A stretch of 54,577 nt of DNA from Salsuginibacillus kocurii DSM 18087 (GTDB taxonomy: Bacteria; Bacillota; Bacilli; Bacillales; Marinococcaceae): positions 1 to 54,577 of the forward strand of contig NZ_KB898635.1 in NCBI RefSeq assembly GCF_000377705.1, read 5' to 3'. A program made the position numbers and the translations under genes. The notes under the pieces are model-generated. The model made no database searches. It had not been told where the DNA came from and was given only the letters and a program-made list of their open reading frames with translations. Positions 29,021 to 37,596 of this stretch are shown one piece after another (position 1 is the stretch's first letter; each line of letters begins with the position of its first letter).

Positions 29021-30511
29021 ATGGAGGAGACTTCCTTTAAACCAATTGTACAAGTAGTAGGGCTTGGACCTGGTACGCTAGAGCAAATTCCGCTTGGCAT
29101 ATACCGTTTAATTCATAATGAAAAGCAGCTTATTTGCCGTACTAAAGAGCATCCAGCCATTAGGGAGCTGCAGGCAGAAGGAATAGAGATTGAGAGCTTT
29201 GACGAGTTATATGAAGCTCATGATGAGTTTGCTTCAGTATATGAAGCCATTACTGAGCAGCTTGTGCAAAAAGCAGAAGCAGATGAACGTCCAGTTTACG
29301 CTGTTCCCGGCCACCCTTTAGTGGCAGAGGAAACAGTTCAACAACTTAAAATGAAAGAAGCAGAAGGGGCTATCGCGTTAAAAATTTGGGGGGGACAGAG
29401 TTTTCTTGACCCTATTTTTCAAGCGCTCGGCATAGATCCAAACGATGGTTTTCAATTGCGTGATGGTACAAGCTTTTATAATACTACCTGGGAAATGACG
29501 ACGCATCTCCTTGTAACCCAAGTATATGATTCGATGATTGCTTCGGATTTAAAGTTGACACTGTTAGAGCGGCTTCCGGAGACGTACGAAGTGAAGCTTG
29601 TTCGAGCGGCAGGAACAACAGAAGAACGGGTTTTCTCCTTGCCGCTTGTAGATTTGGACCGAAGCATGGAGGTGGACAACCTAACGGCGCTTTATGTACC
29701 GCCAGTAGAAGAGCCAACACTTACGTATCGAGACTTCTCCACCCTGCGTGAGGTTATCCAGACGCTAAGGGGACCTGGTGGTTGTCCATGGGATAAAAAA
29801 CAGACCCATGCTTCCTTAAAAAAGTACTTGATTGAAGAAACATATGAAGTGTTAGAAGCAATTGATGAAGAAGATGATGAACACCTTGTTGAAGAGCTTG
29901 GAGATGTGCTGCTGCAAGTGATGCTCCACGCTCAAATCGGAGAAGATGAAGGCTTTTTTAATGTGGAAGACGTAATAGAAACGCTCACTGCTAAAATGGT
30001 AAGGCGACATCCCCATGTATTTGGGGAAGGGACGGCAGGGAATGCTGACGATGTAAAGTTGACCTGGGAAGCTGTGAAACAAGCTGAGCGAGAGACAGGG
30101 AAAACTTCTTCCGTCCTTGAAGAAGTTTCAAGTGCCCAGCCGGCTTTGCTTTTTGCCTATGAACTTCAAAAAAAGGCAGCCAAAGTAGGTTTTGACTGGG
30201 GGGAGTCCGCCCCGATGTGGGAGAAGTGGAAAGAAGAGACGCTGGAATTAGCTGAGGAATTGAAAAGCGGCTCACATGAAAACGCAGTAAAAGAATATGG
30301 TGATGTGTTATTTGTCCTTGTAAATATTGGAAGGCATTTTGGCATCCATCCTGAAGAAGCTTTGCTTACTTCTAACCAAAAATTCATTAAACGTTTTCGT
30401 TATATTGAAAGAAAGTTAGAAGAAGAAGGAATAACACCTGAAGAAGCAACACTTGTGAAAATGGATCAGTTATGGGACCAAGCCAAAGAAGAACAAAGAA
30501 AGGGAGAATAA
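29021..30511 (+). CDS. yabN: YabN: tetrapyrrole methylase-MazG pyrophosphohydrolase fusion
   Basis: A 496-residue two-domain protein. The N-terminal half (1-~225) has the SAM-dependent tetrapyrrole-methylase fold (VVGLGPGTLEQ near residue 12, VYAVPGHPLVAE near 94). The C-terminal half is a tandem-type MazG NTP pyrophosphohydrolase: RGPGGCPWDKKQTH near 253, EELGDVLLQV near 291 and RRHPHVFGE near 327. It probably cleans up aberrant nucleotides; the methylase substrate is unknown. ATG 29021 is chosen over TTG 29000 by homology and AAAGGGTG upstream. rqcP follows 3 bases after the stop. Confidence 0.92.
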   Translation: MEETSFKPIVQVVGLGPGTLEQIPLGIYRLIHNEKQLICRTKEHPAIRELQAEGIEIESFDELYEAHDEFASVYEAITEQLVQKAEADERPVYAVPGHPLVAEETVQQLKMKEAEGAIALKIWGGQSFLDPIFQALGIDPNDGFQLRDGTSFYNTTWEMTTHLLVTQVYDSMIASDLKLTLLERLPETYEVKLVRAAGTTEERVFSLPLVDLDRSMEVDNLTALYVPPVEEPTLTYRDFSTLREVIQTLRGPGGCPWDKKQTHASLKKYLIEETYEVLEAIDEEDDEHLVEELGDVLLQVMLHAQIGEDEGFFNVEDVIETLTAKMVRRHPHVFGEGTAGNADDVKLTWEAVKQAERETGKTSSVLEEVSSAQPALLFAYELQKKAAKVGFDWGESAPMWEKWKEETLELAEELKSGSHENAVKEYGDVLFVLVNIGRHFGIHPEEALLTSNQKFIKRFRYIERKLEEEGITPEEATLVKMDQLWDQAKEEQRKGE

Positions 30512-30514
30512 AGA

Positions 30515-30781
30515 ATGAGACTAGATAAATTTTTAAAAGTATCCCGTTTAATTAAACGACGTACGTTAGCAAAAGAGCTCGCTTCAAACGGGCGTGTCAC
30601 AGTGAATGGCAATAAAGCGAAGGCCGGCACTGAACTAGAGGTAGGGGATGAATTGACCTTGCAGTTTGGCCAAAAGGATGTCGTCGTTCGGGTAGAGGAA
30701 TTAAAAGATACCACAAAAAAAGAAGCATCCGCAGGGATGTATACCGTATTAAGCGAAACCCCACGCAACGCTGAAGATTAA
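30515..30781 (+). CDS. rqcP: RqcP, S4-domain ribosome quality control factor (YabO)
   Basis: An 88-residue S4 RNA-binding protein (MRLDKFLKVSRLIKRRTLAKE, GRVTVNGNKAKAG). In B. subtilis, RqcP works with RqcH on obstructed 50S subunits to extend C-terminal alanine tails. It abuts yabN, 3 bases after its stop. The 3' region contains intergenic element copy B before a terminator. Confidence 0.94.
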   Translation: MRLDKFLKVSRLIKRRTLAKELASNGRVTVNGNKAKAGTELEVGDELTLQFGQKDVVVRVEELKDTTKKEASAGMYTVLSETPRNAED

Positions 30782-30842
30782 AAGGAGAAGCTTTCAATTG
30801 TAAGGAAGTAATCAAAGCGATGTCATTAAAGGAATAGTCAGT

Positions 30843-30965
30843 TAAGGCAAGCTATGCCTCGGACAAAGAAGACACGGCGAGGTCAAATGAAGAAAGACCA
30901 AGCCGATGTCGCACTTGTGGCCTGTGTGGAAAGGGTTCATCCGGAGCGAATTCATAAGTGGTTTA
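30843..30965 (+). repeat. Intergenic element, copy B
   Basis: Between rqcP and its terminator. Bases 30862-30877 are identical to 16229-16244, and the next ~35 bases align with one gap and mostly transition changes; CCGGAGCGA-TTCA-AAG is also shared at the 3' side. Locally, AGGCA/TGCCT (about 30845-30858) and CCTCG/CGAGG (30857-30861 with 30878-30882) can form alternative stems. GTGGAAAGGG links it to the 2.2-kb and 16.45-kb elements. Strand arbitrary. Confidence 0.5.
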
Positions 30966-30971
30966 TAGTGA

Positions 30972-31003
30972 GGAGCTGGCCTTTTTGGCCAGTTTCTTTT
31001 TTT
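30972..31003 (+). terminator. Terminator after rqcP / copy B
   Basis: CTGGCC (30976-30981) pairs with GGCCAG (30987-30992) across TTTTT, extended by G-U pairs, then TTTCTTTTTTT. Confidence 0.8.
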
Positions 31004-31073
31004 AGATGTTCTATCTGAAGTTCTGTTTACATAGAGTAAGAGCAGACAGGCTGTCATACTGGAGGGCTGAAAG

Positions 31074-31373
31074 ATGGATTATCGACCAGAATTTAACAAA
31101 AGCAAAATTGAGCGGGAACATGATGTAGTATTAAAAGGGCGCAACCGGATGGAGATCACAGGAGTGAAAGAAATTGAACATTTCGATAGCCAGGAGTTTC
31201 TTATTGAAACAGTCTTAGGGTATTTGTCTGTACGCGGGGCAGACCTTCACATGAAAAATGTAGATGTAGAGACCGGGCTCGTATCGCTCGAAGGCAAGGT
31301 AGACGATCTGATATATATGGATACTCCAAGCGGCGGTGAGAAAAAAAGCTGGATCGGTAAGTGGCTTAAGTGA
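31074..31373 (+). CDS. yabP: Sporulation protein YabP
   Basis: A 99-residue YabP/YqfC family protein. HDVVLKGRNRMEITGVKEIEHFD and the LGYLSVRG segment are conserved. In B. subtilis yabP is expressed in the mother cell and required for sporulation; the biochemical role is unknown. ATG 31074 follows TGGAGGGCTGAAAG. Its TGA overlaps the GTG of yabQ (GTGA), indicating coupling. Confidence 0.92.
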   Translation: MDYRPEFNKSKIEREHDVVLKGRNRMEITGVKEIEHFDSQEFLIETVLGYLSVRGADLHMKNVDVETGLVSLEGKVDDLIYMDTPSGGEKKSWIGKWLK

Positions 31374-31966
31374 CATTATCAACTCAGTTTGAGACATTTG
31401 GCTGGATGATGGTCGCAGGGGCCATTATAGGCATGAACCTCGATGTTTATCACCGCTTGCTGCATTCCTCAATTACAAAGCTAAAACGTTCGTTTCTCGA
31501 TATTTTCTTTTGGGTCGTACAAGCAGCTGTAGTATTTTATATGCTGCTTTTAGTAAATCACGGAGAAATCCGAATTTATTTCTTACTTGCGATCGCATTA
31601 GGTGCCTACATGTATAGAAAAACGTTCCGTCGTGTCTTTACCAACACGCTCGAAGTTATTATCCGTTTTGTTATTTCAGTATGTAGAGTGTTCAAGTGGT
31701 TTTTTCAGTTTGTTTTTCTTATTCCGCTTAAAACTGTGTTGAAACTCTTTTATCGCTCGGGTATGATAGGGTTAACAACTTTTCGAACGATTCTCTTAAC
31801 AACGAGTCGATTTTTTTTAGCTCCTGTTTTTCGTATCTTGAAACGAAGTACACGGAAAGTACTGGCCCGTTTTCCCAACCTAGAGTTTCAGCTTTTTAAC
31901 CTAAGGGAAAAGTTTAAAATTATCATTCGGACTTTTTGGCCTCGTAAAAGGAAAGGAGATGAATAA
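31370..31966 (+). CDS. yabQ: Sporulation membrane protein YabQ
   Basis: A 198-residue integral membrane protein with hydrophobic segments at about residues 7-25, 40-62 and 66-82, and a basic C-terminal half. In B. subtilis it localises to the membranes around the forespore and is needed for spore cortex formation. The start is GTG at 31370, inside the yabP stop. divIC begins 1 base after its stop. Confidence 0.9.
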   Translation: MTLSTQFETFGWMMVAGAIIGMNLDVYHRLLHSSITKLKRSFLDIFFWVVQAAVVFYMLLLVNHGEIRIYFLLAIALGAYMYRKTFRRVFTNTLEVIIRFVISVCRVFKWFFQFVFLIPLKTVLKLFYRSGMIGLTTFRTILLTTSRFFLAPVFRILKRSTRKVLARFPNLEFQLFNLREKFKIIIRTFWPRKRKGDE

Positions 31967-31967
31967 T

Positions 31968-32357
31968 TTGACGTCACCGCGTTCGGGTTCCAAACGGTCA
32001 GTTACTGCTCTTTATCCAGAGCAACAACGAGCCGAAGAGCAAAAAGAACAATATCGGAAAAAACAACAACGAGGCTTGAAGCGTCGCCTTATCGTCTTTG
32101 GCACGCTTATGGCGGTTCTTGGAATCGTGGCTATATCTATATTGATTTCACAATATACAATGATTCAGGCTAAAGATTCCGAGATTGCCGAACTTGAAAA
32201 AGAATATGCAGAACTTTCCACTGAAGAAAAACAGTTGCTGCAGGATATAGAAAATTATAATGACTTAGACTATATTGGCGAAGTTGCCCGTACAGAGTAC
32301 TACTTTACCAAGCCGGGAGAGACCATTTATAAAGTTCCTCCAGGTTCATCAGATTGA
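31968..32357 (+). CDS. divIC: Cell division protein DivIC
   Basis: A 129-residue FtsB-like bitopic protein. A basic N-terminal cytoplasmic region (~1-45) is followed by one membrane segment (LIVFGTLMAVLGIVAISIL) and an extracytoplasmic coiled coil (AEYAELSTEEKQLL). It forms the DivIB-DivIC-FtsL divisome complex. I choose TTG 31968 because AAAGGAGAT lies 8 bases upstream; ATG 31959 overlaps that ribosome-binding site. Confidence 0.9.
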   Translation: MTSPRSGSKRSVTALYPEQQRAEEQKEQYRKKQQRGLKRRLIVFGTLMAVLGIVAISILISQYTMIQAKDSEIAELEKEYAELSTEEKQLLQDIENYNDLDYIGEVARTEYYFTKPGETIYKVPPGSSD

Positions 32358-32383
32358 CACTTTTTTCCCATGTCGCTTATACT
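32354..32383 (+). promoter_or_regulatory. yabR promoter (sigma-A type)
   Basis: TTGACA at 32354-32359, 18-base spacer, TATACT at 32378-32383, right after the divIC stop. Confidence 0.75.
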
Positions 32384-32458
32384 TAGTACGATCTGCTTTT
32401 CCCAAACGAATATGGGAGAGGGATCCTGAGATACAATACAAGGAGGAACGTAACGTCC

Positions 32459-32857
32459 ATGTCCATTGAGGTAGGCAACAAGCTCGAAGGTAAAGTCACA
32501 GGAATCACTAAATTTGGTGCGTTTGTTGAACTAGAAGCAGGTAAAACGGGTCTGGTCCACATCAGTGAGGTGGCTGACCAATATGTTAAAGATGTCAACG
32601 AGTTCCTTCAAGTCGGGGATACAGTAACAGTTAAGGTATTAAAGGTAGAAGATGATGGGAAAATTGCATTATCTATTAAAAAAGCAAAAGACCGGCCGTC
32701 CTCAGACTCGAAGAAACCATCTGGGGGAGGCAGCAAGCAGAAAGGACGCAGTCTTTCGTTTGAGGACAAAATGAATCGCTTTTTAAAAGACAGCGAAGAG
32801 CGCCTTTCTTCATTACGTAAACAGTCCGACAACAAACGTGGTGGTTCAAAGCGCTAA
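32459..32857 (+). CDS. yabR: S1-domain RNA-binding protein YabR
   Basis: A 132-residue protein with one S1 domain at residues 1-~72 (GNKLEGKVTGITKFGAFVEL, GLVHISEVAD) resembling the polynucleotide phosphorylase S1 repeat. A basic serine/lysine-rich linker and tail follow. It is presumed to bind RNA or ribosomes; the role in Bacillus is undefined. ATG 32459 follows AAGGAGG. It has its own promoter and terminator. Confidence 0.92.
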   Translation: MSIEVGNKLEGKVTGITKFGAFVELEAGKTGLVHISEVADQYVKDVNEFLQVGDTVTVKVLKVEDDGKIALSIKKAKDRPSSDSKKPSGGGSKQKGRSLSFEDKMNRFLKDSEERLSSLRKQSDNKRGGSKR

Positions 32858-32892
32858 AGAGCAGTTGCTTACATGTTAATATAATAGAAAGG

Positions 32893-32925
32893 ACAAGGGC
32901 TGGACAAGCAAAGCCCTTGTTTTCT
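32893..32925 (+). terminator. Terminator after yabR
   Basis: Perfect 9-bp stem ACAAGGGCT / AGCCCTTGT followed by TTTCTCTT. Confidence 0.85.
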
Positions 32926-32977
32926 CTTCTCTCTCAAGTTCACCTTTGCTTTATTTAATAAATCTTTTTAAAAAGGA

Positions 32978-33006
32978 TTGACATCTTTATGTACGTCCGA
33001 TAGAAT
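32978..33006 (+). promoter_or_regulatory. tRNA-Met promoter (sigma-A type)
   Basis: Consensus TTGACA at 32978-32983, 17-base spacer, TAGAAT at 33001-33006, ending 20 bases before the tRNA. Confidence 0.85.
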
Positions 33007-33025
33007 ACAATATGTCGCAAAAAAC

Positions 33026-33102
33026 GGCGGCGTAGCTCAGATGGCTAGAGCGTACGGTTCATACCCGTAAGGTCGGGAGTTCGATTCTCTCCGCCGCTAC
33101 CA
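33026..33102 (+). tRNA. tRNA-Met (CAT), elongator
   Basis: A 77-base tRNA with encoded CCA. Acceptor GGCGGCG (33026-33032) pairs with CGCCGCT; anticodon CAT at 33060-33062 in stem TACGG/CCGTA; T arm GGGAG-TTCGATT-CTCTC. The anticodon stem lacks the three G-C pairs of initiators, so it is elongator Met, and it is near-identical to the B. subtilis elongator. B. subtilis has tRNA-Glu next; none here. Confidence 0.95.
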
Positions 33103-33115
33103 TACATACAAAAGT

Positions 33116-33143
33116 AAGCTGTCCTGTAGAGGGCAGCTTTTTT
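33116..33143 (+). terminator. Terminator after tRNA-Met
   Basis: AAGCTGTCC (33116-33124) pairs with GGGCAGCTT (33131-33139), followed by TTTT. Confidence 0.85.
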
Positions 33144-33247
33144 GATTGGCTCGTAATAAGTTATTTTGCCTCTTGCCTTCTATATGCTGTCGCTTAGCAC
33201 CAAACCTCTTCTTCTTTTTCCCTTTTTTTATATTCCATACAGTAATC

Positions 33248-33312
33248 CGTCGAATGTTTTTTCAGAATGCTCTGTACTTTTGACATACATTTCCAAAAAG
33301 ATTCGGTATACT
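33248..33312 (+). promoter_or_regulatory. spoIIE promoter (Spo0A-type, 21-bp spacer)
   Basis: Consensus TTGACA (33280-33285) and TATACT (33307-33312) are 21 bases apart, too long for ordinary sigma-A use and the same unusual spacing known for B. subtilis spoIIE, which needs Spo0A-P. CGTCGAATG at 33249-33257 resembles a 0A box. Confidence 0.8.
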
Positions 33313-33388
33313 CAGAGCTAAACACGTGAAACGGGTGGTGGGACGCTTGGGAGTAAATCGAGTATATCAAGGAACTGGGAGTACTCAA

Positions 33389-35824
33389 ATGGGTGTGAAA
33401 AAACAACGTCTTTATCTTCAGCGCTTAAAACAGCGCACAATTCAAGCTTGTTTATCCATGGCCGAAGTTGTGCTGTGGAGATGGGGTCTTTTGCTGATCC
33501 TTGCCGGTGTCTTACTTGGACGAGCCGCTATCTTAACAGACCTTTATCCATTCGCTCTTCCTTTTTTTGCCGTCGTATTTGCTTGGAAGCGTAACCGGGC
33601 CTGGCTTGCTGGTGCGGCTTTGCTTATTGGAGCAAGTTGGGGAATGCTGGTTCACTTGCCTTATTTGATGACCGGGCTGTTAGTATTTATTCTCGGTTAT
33701 GTGTGGGTCGAAAAAAGGACGAAGCAGCGAACGAAAAGCATGCTGCCACTGCTCGTCTTGGTTTCGACTAGTGTGGCACGCGCCTTTACGCTTTGGTTAA
33801 CAAGTGGAGGTTTGAATCAAGTTCCTTCCTATGATTGGATTATGCTCGGCGTGGAAAGCTTCCTTGCCTTTGTGCTCACCATGATTTTCGTTCAAAGCCT
33901 GCCCTTGCTTATGCATCGGAAACGTAAAGCGCCGCTTACTAATGAGGAAATGATATGTTTTATTATTTTAATTGCTTCCGTCTTAACAGGGGCAATTGGT
34001 TGGATGGTCTACGGTCTTCATGCCGAACATATTCTGGCCCGCTATCTCGTTTTATTATTCGCATTTGTTGGTGGTGCCTCTATTGGAGCTACAGTTGGAG
34101 TGGTCACAGGATTAATCTTAAGTTTGGCTTCTGTAGCGAATTTATATCAAATGAGTTTACTTGCTTTTGCCGGACTGCTCGGCGGTTTGATGAAAGAAGG
34201 CAAAAAAATTGGAGTAAGCGCCGGCCTTTTAGTCGGTACTCTGTTGATTGCACTTTATGGAGAAGGTCTCTATGGCGCTGAGCTGACGATGGCGGAATCT
34301 GCCGTGGCGGTAGCTATGTTTTTACTTACACCAACGGTTTTAACTTCTTATATGGCTAAATATATTCCTGGAACGCTTGAACATTCCAATGAACAGCGAC
34401 AATATCTTAAAAAAATGAGAAGTGTAACAGCGTCACGTGTAGAGACGTTTTCTCAATTGTTTCAAACGCTCTCTTCTAGTTTTTCATTGACCCAGCCCCT
34501 TCCTGAAGCCAAAGAAAAGGAAATGGATCAATTTTTAAGCAATGTGACAGAAAGGACCTGTCAATCATGTTTTCGAAAAGAAAAATGTTGGGTGCAAGGG
34601 TTTAACCAAACGTATGAAGGGATGACGACATTAACGGAAGATTTGGAGCATGATGGAAAGATTCGTTCGAAGACGACAGGAAAGTGGCGGAAGCTTTGTT
34701 ATTATCCAGAACGCGTGAGTAAAGTGATGGAAGAAGAATGGGACAAGTGGCAGTTTGAACACCGCTTGAACCGGCATGTAGAAGAAAGCCGAAAACTTGT
34801 CGCTGACCAGTTGCAAGGCGTGTCAAAAGTTATGGAGGACTTCGCCCGTGAGATGAACCAAGAAAAAGAAGCCCATTACTTGCAGGAACAAAAAGTACAT
34901 GATGCTCTCATCCGGGCAGGAGCGGATGTGGACCAAATTGAAATATATGACTTAACGCCACGCCGAATCGATGTAGAAATGAATGTAGTTCAGGCAAATC
35001 ATGGAGAAAGTGAAAAAGTGATTGCACCGATGCTCTCTGATATTTTAGAAGACCATATTGTCGTAGAAAGTGAAGAAGTGCTCGATAAAAAAGGAATGAA
35101 ACGTGTTCGTTTTGGCTCAGCACGAACCTATACTGTCTCCACTGGAGTAGCAACAGTTGCTAAAGGCGGAGCCTGGGTTTCCGGAGACAGTCATACGGCA
35201 ATGGATGTTGGCGCAGGAAAATATGCAGTGGCTATTAGTGACGGGATGGGGAATGGAAGAAGAGCGAATGAAGAGAGTCGGGAGACGTTATCCCTTCTTA
35301 AAAATATTCTCCAATCGGGAATGAATGAAGCCATAGCTACAAAAACGATTAACTCTATTCTTTCACTTCGAACGACAGAAGAAATGTTCTCCACGCTTGA
35401 TTTAGCCATGATTGATTTGCAGACTGCTGACGTTAATTTTGTCAAAGTAGGATCAGTTCCTGCTTTTATTAAACGTGACCAAGAGGTTCGAAAAGTAGAA
35501 GCGAACAATCTGCCAATGGGTGTATTTGCTACAGTAGAGGTGGATATGGTAGAAGAAAATCTGCAGGATGGCGATCAGCTAATTATGATGAGTGATGGCG
35601 TGTTAGATAATGTCCATGCAGTTGAAAATAAAGAAATTTGGCTGAAGCGGTTAATTCGACAAATGGATAATATTCCGCCGCAGGAGGTGGCAGATGTCTT
35701 ACTAGAAGAAGTTATTCGAGCCAGCAATGGAGCGATTGAAGATGATATGACGATTGTGGTGACAACGATTGAACGCAATAATCCGGAATGGGCAGCTATT
35801 CCTGTGTGGCAATACTACGCGTAG
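33389..35824 (+). CDS. spoIIE: Stage II sporulation phosphatase SpoIIE
   Basis: An ~811-residue membrane PP2C phosphatase that dephosphorylates SpoIIAA to activate sigma-F in the forespore and interacts with FtsZ at the polar septum. The N-terminal ~320 residues hold about ten membrane spans. A central regulatory region with cysteines (TCQSCFRKEKCW near 390) follows, then the PP2C domain from ~595 (VSGDSHTAMD, AISDGMGNG, MMSDGVLD). The start is uncertain: ATG 33389 with GGGAG upstream is chosen, but GTG or TTG codons from 33326 are in frame; a start at 33326 would be only ~7 bases from the predicted transcript start. Confidence 0.95.
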   Translation: MGVKKQRLYLQRLKQRTIQACLSMAEVVLWRWGLLLILAGVLLGRAAILTDLYPFALPFFAVVFAWKRNRAWLAGAALLIGASWGMLVHLPYLMTGLLVFILGYVWVEKRTKQRTKSMLPLLVLVSTSVARAFTLWLTSGGLNQVPSYDWIMLGVESFLAFVLTMIFVQSLPLLMHRKRKAPLTNEEMICFIILIASVLTGAIGWMVYGLHAEHILARYLVLLFAFVGGASIGATVGVVTGLILSLASVANLYQMSLLAFAGLLGGLMKEGKKIGVSAGLLVGTLLIALYGEGLYGAELTMAESAVAVAMFLLTPTVLTSYMAKYIPGTLEHSNEQRQYLKKMRSVTASRVETFSQLFQTLSSSFSLTQPLPEAKEKEMDQFLSNVTERTCQSCFRKEKCWVQGFNQTYEGMTTLTEDLEHDGKIRSKTTGKWRKLCYYPERVSKVMEEEWDKWQFEHRLNRHVEESRKLVADQLQGVSKVMEDFAREMNQEKEAHYLQEQKVHDALIRAGADVDQIEIYDLTPRRIDVEMNVVQANHGESEKVIAPMLSDILEDHIVVESEEVLDKKGMKRVRFGSARTYTVSTGVATVAKGGAWVSGDSHTAMDVGAGKYAVAISDGMGNGRRANEESRETLSLLKNILQSGMNEAIATKTINSILSLRTTEEMFSTLDLAMIDLQTADVNFVKVGSVPAFIKRDQEVRKVEANNLPMGVFATVEVDMVEENLQDGDQLIMMSDGVLDNVHAVENKEIWLKRLIRQMDNIPPQEVADVLLEEVIRASNGAIEDDMTIVVTTIERNNPEWAAIPVWQYYA

Positions 35825-35888
35825 CTAGAAGTATACTTCCCTACCAATTGGTTAAAATGATTGATAGTAACGATTGGAGGGAATTTAT

Positions 35889-36632
35889 ATGAGTGTAGCG
35901 ACTCTGAGGCAAATTTTATTAATCACTGATGGCTGTTCCAATCATGGCGAAGATCCTTCTATGGTTGCTTCATTAGCACATGAAGAAGGTATTACTGTAA
36001 ATGTCATTGGCATTTTAGATCAAGGTTCAATGAGCCAGGAAGGGGAAAGAGAGGTTGAACAAATAGCCCTTGCTGGCGGCGGTATAAGCCAAGTCGTGTA
36101 TACAAAACAGCTTGCCCAAACGGTACAGATGGTTACACGCCAGGCAATGACACAAACCTTGCAAGGTGTAGTTAACAAAGAGTTGCAAGGGATATTAGGT
36201 GAACAATCCGAATGGGAAGACCTTCCCCCCGACCAACGTGGAGAAGTGTTGGAAGTTGTAGATGATTTAGGAGAGTCTGTTCAGCTCGAATTGTTTATTC
36301 TCGTGGACACAAGTGCCAGCATGAAAACGAAACTTCAATCTGTTCAGGAAGCGTTGCGTGATTTATCGATCAGCTTGCAATCTAGGGAAGGTGGAAATCT
36401 ATTTACCCTTTCTGGTTTTCCGGGCAAACGAAAAGAAATAGACCAGTTGTTAAACTGGACCCCAAAACTTGATTCCTTAACGAATGTTTTCCGAAAAATG
36501 ACCCCCAGTGGTGTGACGCCTACTGGTCCTGCTTTAAAAGCTGCTTTAAATCAAATGACCAAGCGCAAACAACGACGCCAATTATTATCTGAATCTTCTG
36601 GTGGTGAAGACGTTGAAGAGGCAAGCTCCTGA
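35889..36632 (+). CDS. yabS: VWA-domain protein YabS
   Basis: A 247-residue protein with a von Willebrand A fold. ITDGCSNHGEDPSMVASLA at the N-terminus and the metal-site motif LVDTSASMK near residue 139, plus SGVTPTGPAL, indicate a MIDAS-type site. B. subtilis yabS is a sporulation-stage gene of unknown function. ATG 35889 follows TGGAGGGAATTTAT; TTG 35874 overlaps that site. Its 3' end overlaps yabT by ~30 bases, suggesting a kinase-partner pair. Confidence 0.88.
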   Translation: MSVATLRQILLITDGCSNHGEDPSMVASLAHEEGITVNVIGILDQGSMSQEGEREVEQIALAGGGISQVVYTKQLAQTVQMVTRQAMTQTLQGVVNKELQGILGEQSEWEDLPPDQRGEVLEVVDDLGESVQLELFILVDTSASMKTKLQSVQEALRDLSISLQSREGGNLFTLSGFPGKRKEIDQLLNWTPKLDSLTNVFRKMTPSGVTPTGPALKAALNQMTKRKQRRQLLSESSGGEDVEEASS

Positions 36633-37569
36633 GCTTATACCTGGTACAAAATTAACCGGGAAGTGGCATGGACAGACGTACCGTGTCATAAAAAAACTTG
36701 GACAAGGTGCGACTGGAACGGTGTTTTTAGTAGAGAGTGAAAGAGGGCCTCTTGCGCTTAAAATCGGTCATGAAAACCCTTCGATTACATCCGAAGTGAA
36801 TGTATTACAACGGTTTTCCAAGGTCCAAGATGTGAAACTTGGACCTTCTCTTATCGAAACGGATGATCTGAAAATTGGAGATGAATCATTTGCTTTTTAT
36901 ACAATGGAATATATCCGCGGGGCACCATTTTTTTCCCATATTAATAAGTATGGAAAAGAGTGGGGTTCTATTTTCATTGTCCAGCTATTAGGTGATTTGG
37001 ATCGCCTTCATCAAGCTAGTTGGGTGTTTGGCGACTTGAAGCCGGACAATTTGCTCATCACTAGCTCTCCCCCCCGAGTGCGATGGTTTGATGTAGGCGG
37101 AACCACTCTTATGGGAAGGTCGATTAAAGAATATACGGAGTTTTTTGATAGAGGATATTGGGGATTAGGAGATCGTAAAGCAGAGCCTTCTTATGATTTA
37201 TTTTCTGTAGCAATGGTAATGATTAATATAGCTTATCCCCACCGCTTTGAAAAAGGCCAAGCAGAAGGCCTGGAGATTTTAACTGAACGTATTGAAGCAC
37301 ACACCTGGCTGCGCCCTTACCGGAAAGTGCTTCGAACAGCACTGCTTGGGCGGTATACTGATGCTCAACTGATGAAAAAAGATATGATGGAAATCATTTC
37401 GGAAACAGATTCTAAAAAACGATTTTCTTCCTCCACAAAGAATCGTATGAAACAAGGAAAACAGTTTAAGAAAACAGAAGGTAAAAGGGGGAACGTTTGG
37501 GATGCGATGCTAGCCGCCTCTTTTATCATTCTTGCTTCTGTTCTATACTGGGTGGGACAATTGATGTAG
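36601..37569 (+). CDS. yabT: Serine/threonine kinase YabT (Hanks type)
   Basis: A ~322-residue Hanks-type kinase: glycine loop LGQGATGTV, ATP lysine in ALKIGH, catalytic loop FGDLKPDNLL, and DVGGT in place of DFG. The activation segment EYTEFFDRGYWGLGDRKAEPSYDLFS matches B. subtilis YabT, which is activated by DNA and phosphorylates RecA in sporulation. The C-terminal tail is basic (possible DNA contact) and ends in one membrane span. No sensor domain outside. The start is ambiguous: GTG 36601 or 36604, or TTG 36613 after GGTGGTGAAG. Confidence 0.9.
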   Translation: MVKTLKRQAPELIPGTKLTGKWHGQTYRVIKKLGQGATGTVFLVESERGPLALKIGHENPSITSEVNVLQRFSKVQDVKLGPSLIETDDLKIGDESFAFYTMEYIRGAPFFSHINKYGKEWGSIFIVQLLGDLDRLHQASWVFGDLKPDNLLITSSPPRVRWFDVGGTTLMGRSIKEYTEFFDRGYWGLGDRKAEPSYDLFSVAMVMINIAYPHRFEKGQAEGLEILTERIEAHTWLRPYRKVLRTALLGRYTDAQLMKKDMMEIISETDSKKRFSSSTKNRMKQGKQFKKTEGKRGNVWDAMLAASFIILASVLYWVGQLM

Positions 37570-37596
37570 AGGTTCACAGAAACTGGGGGACACAAG

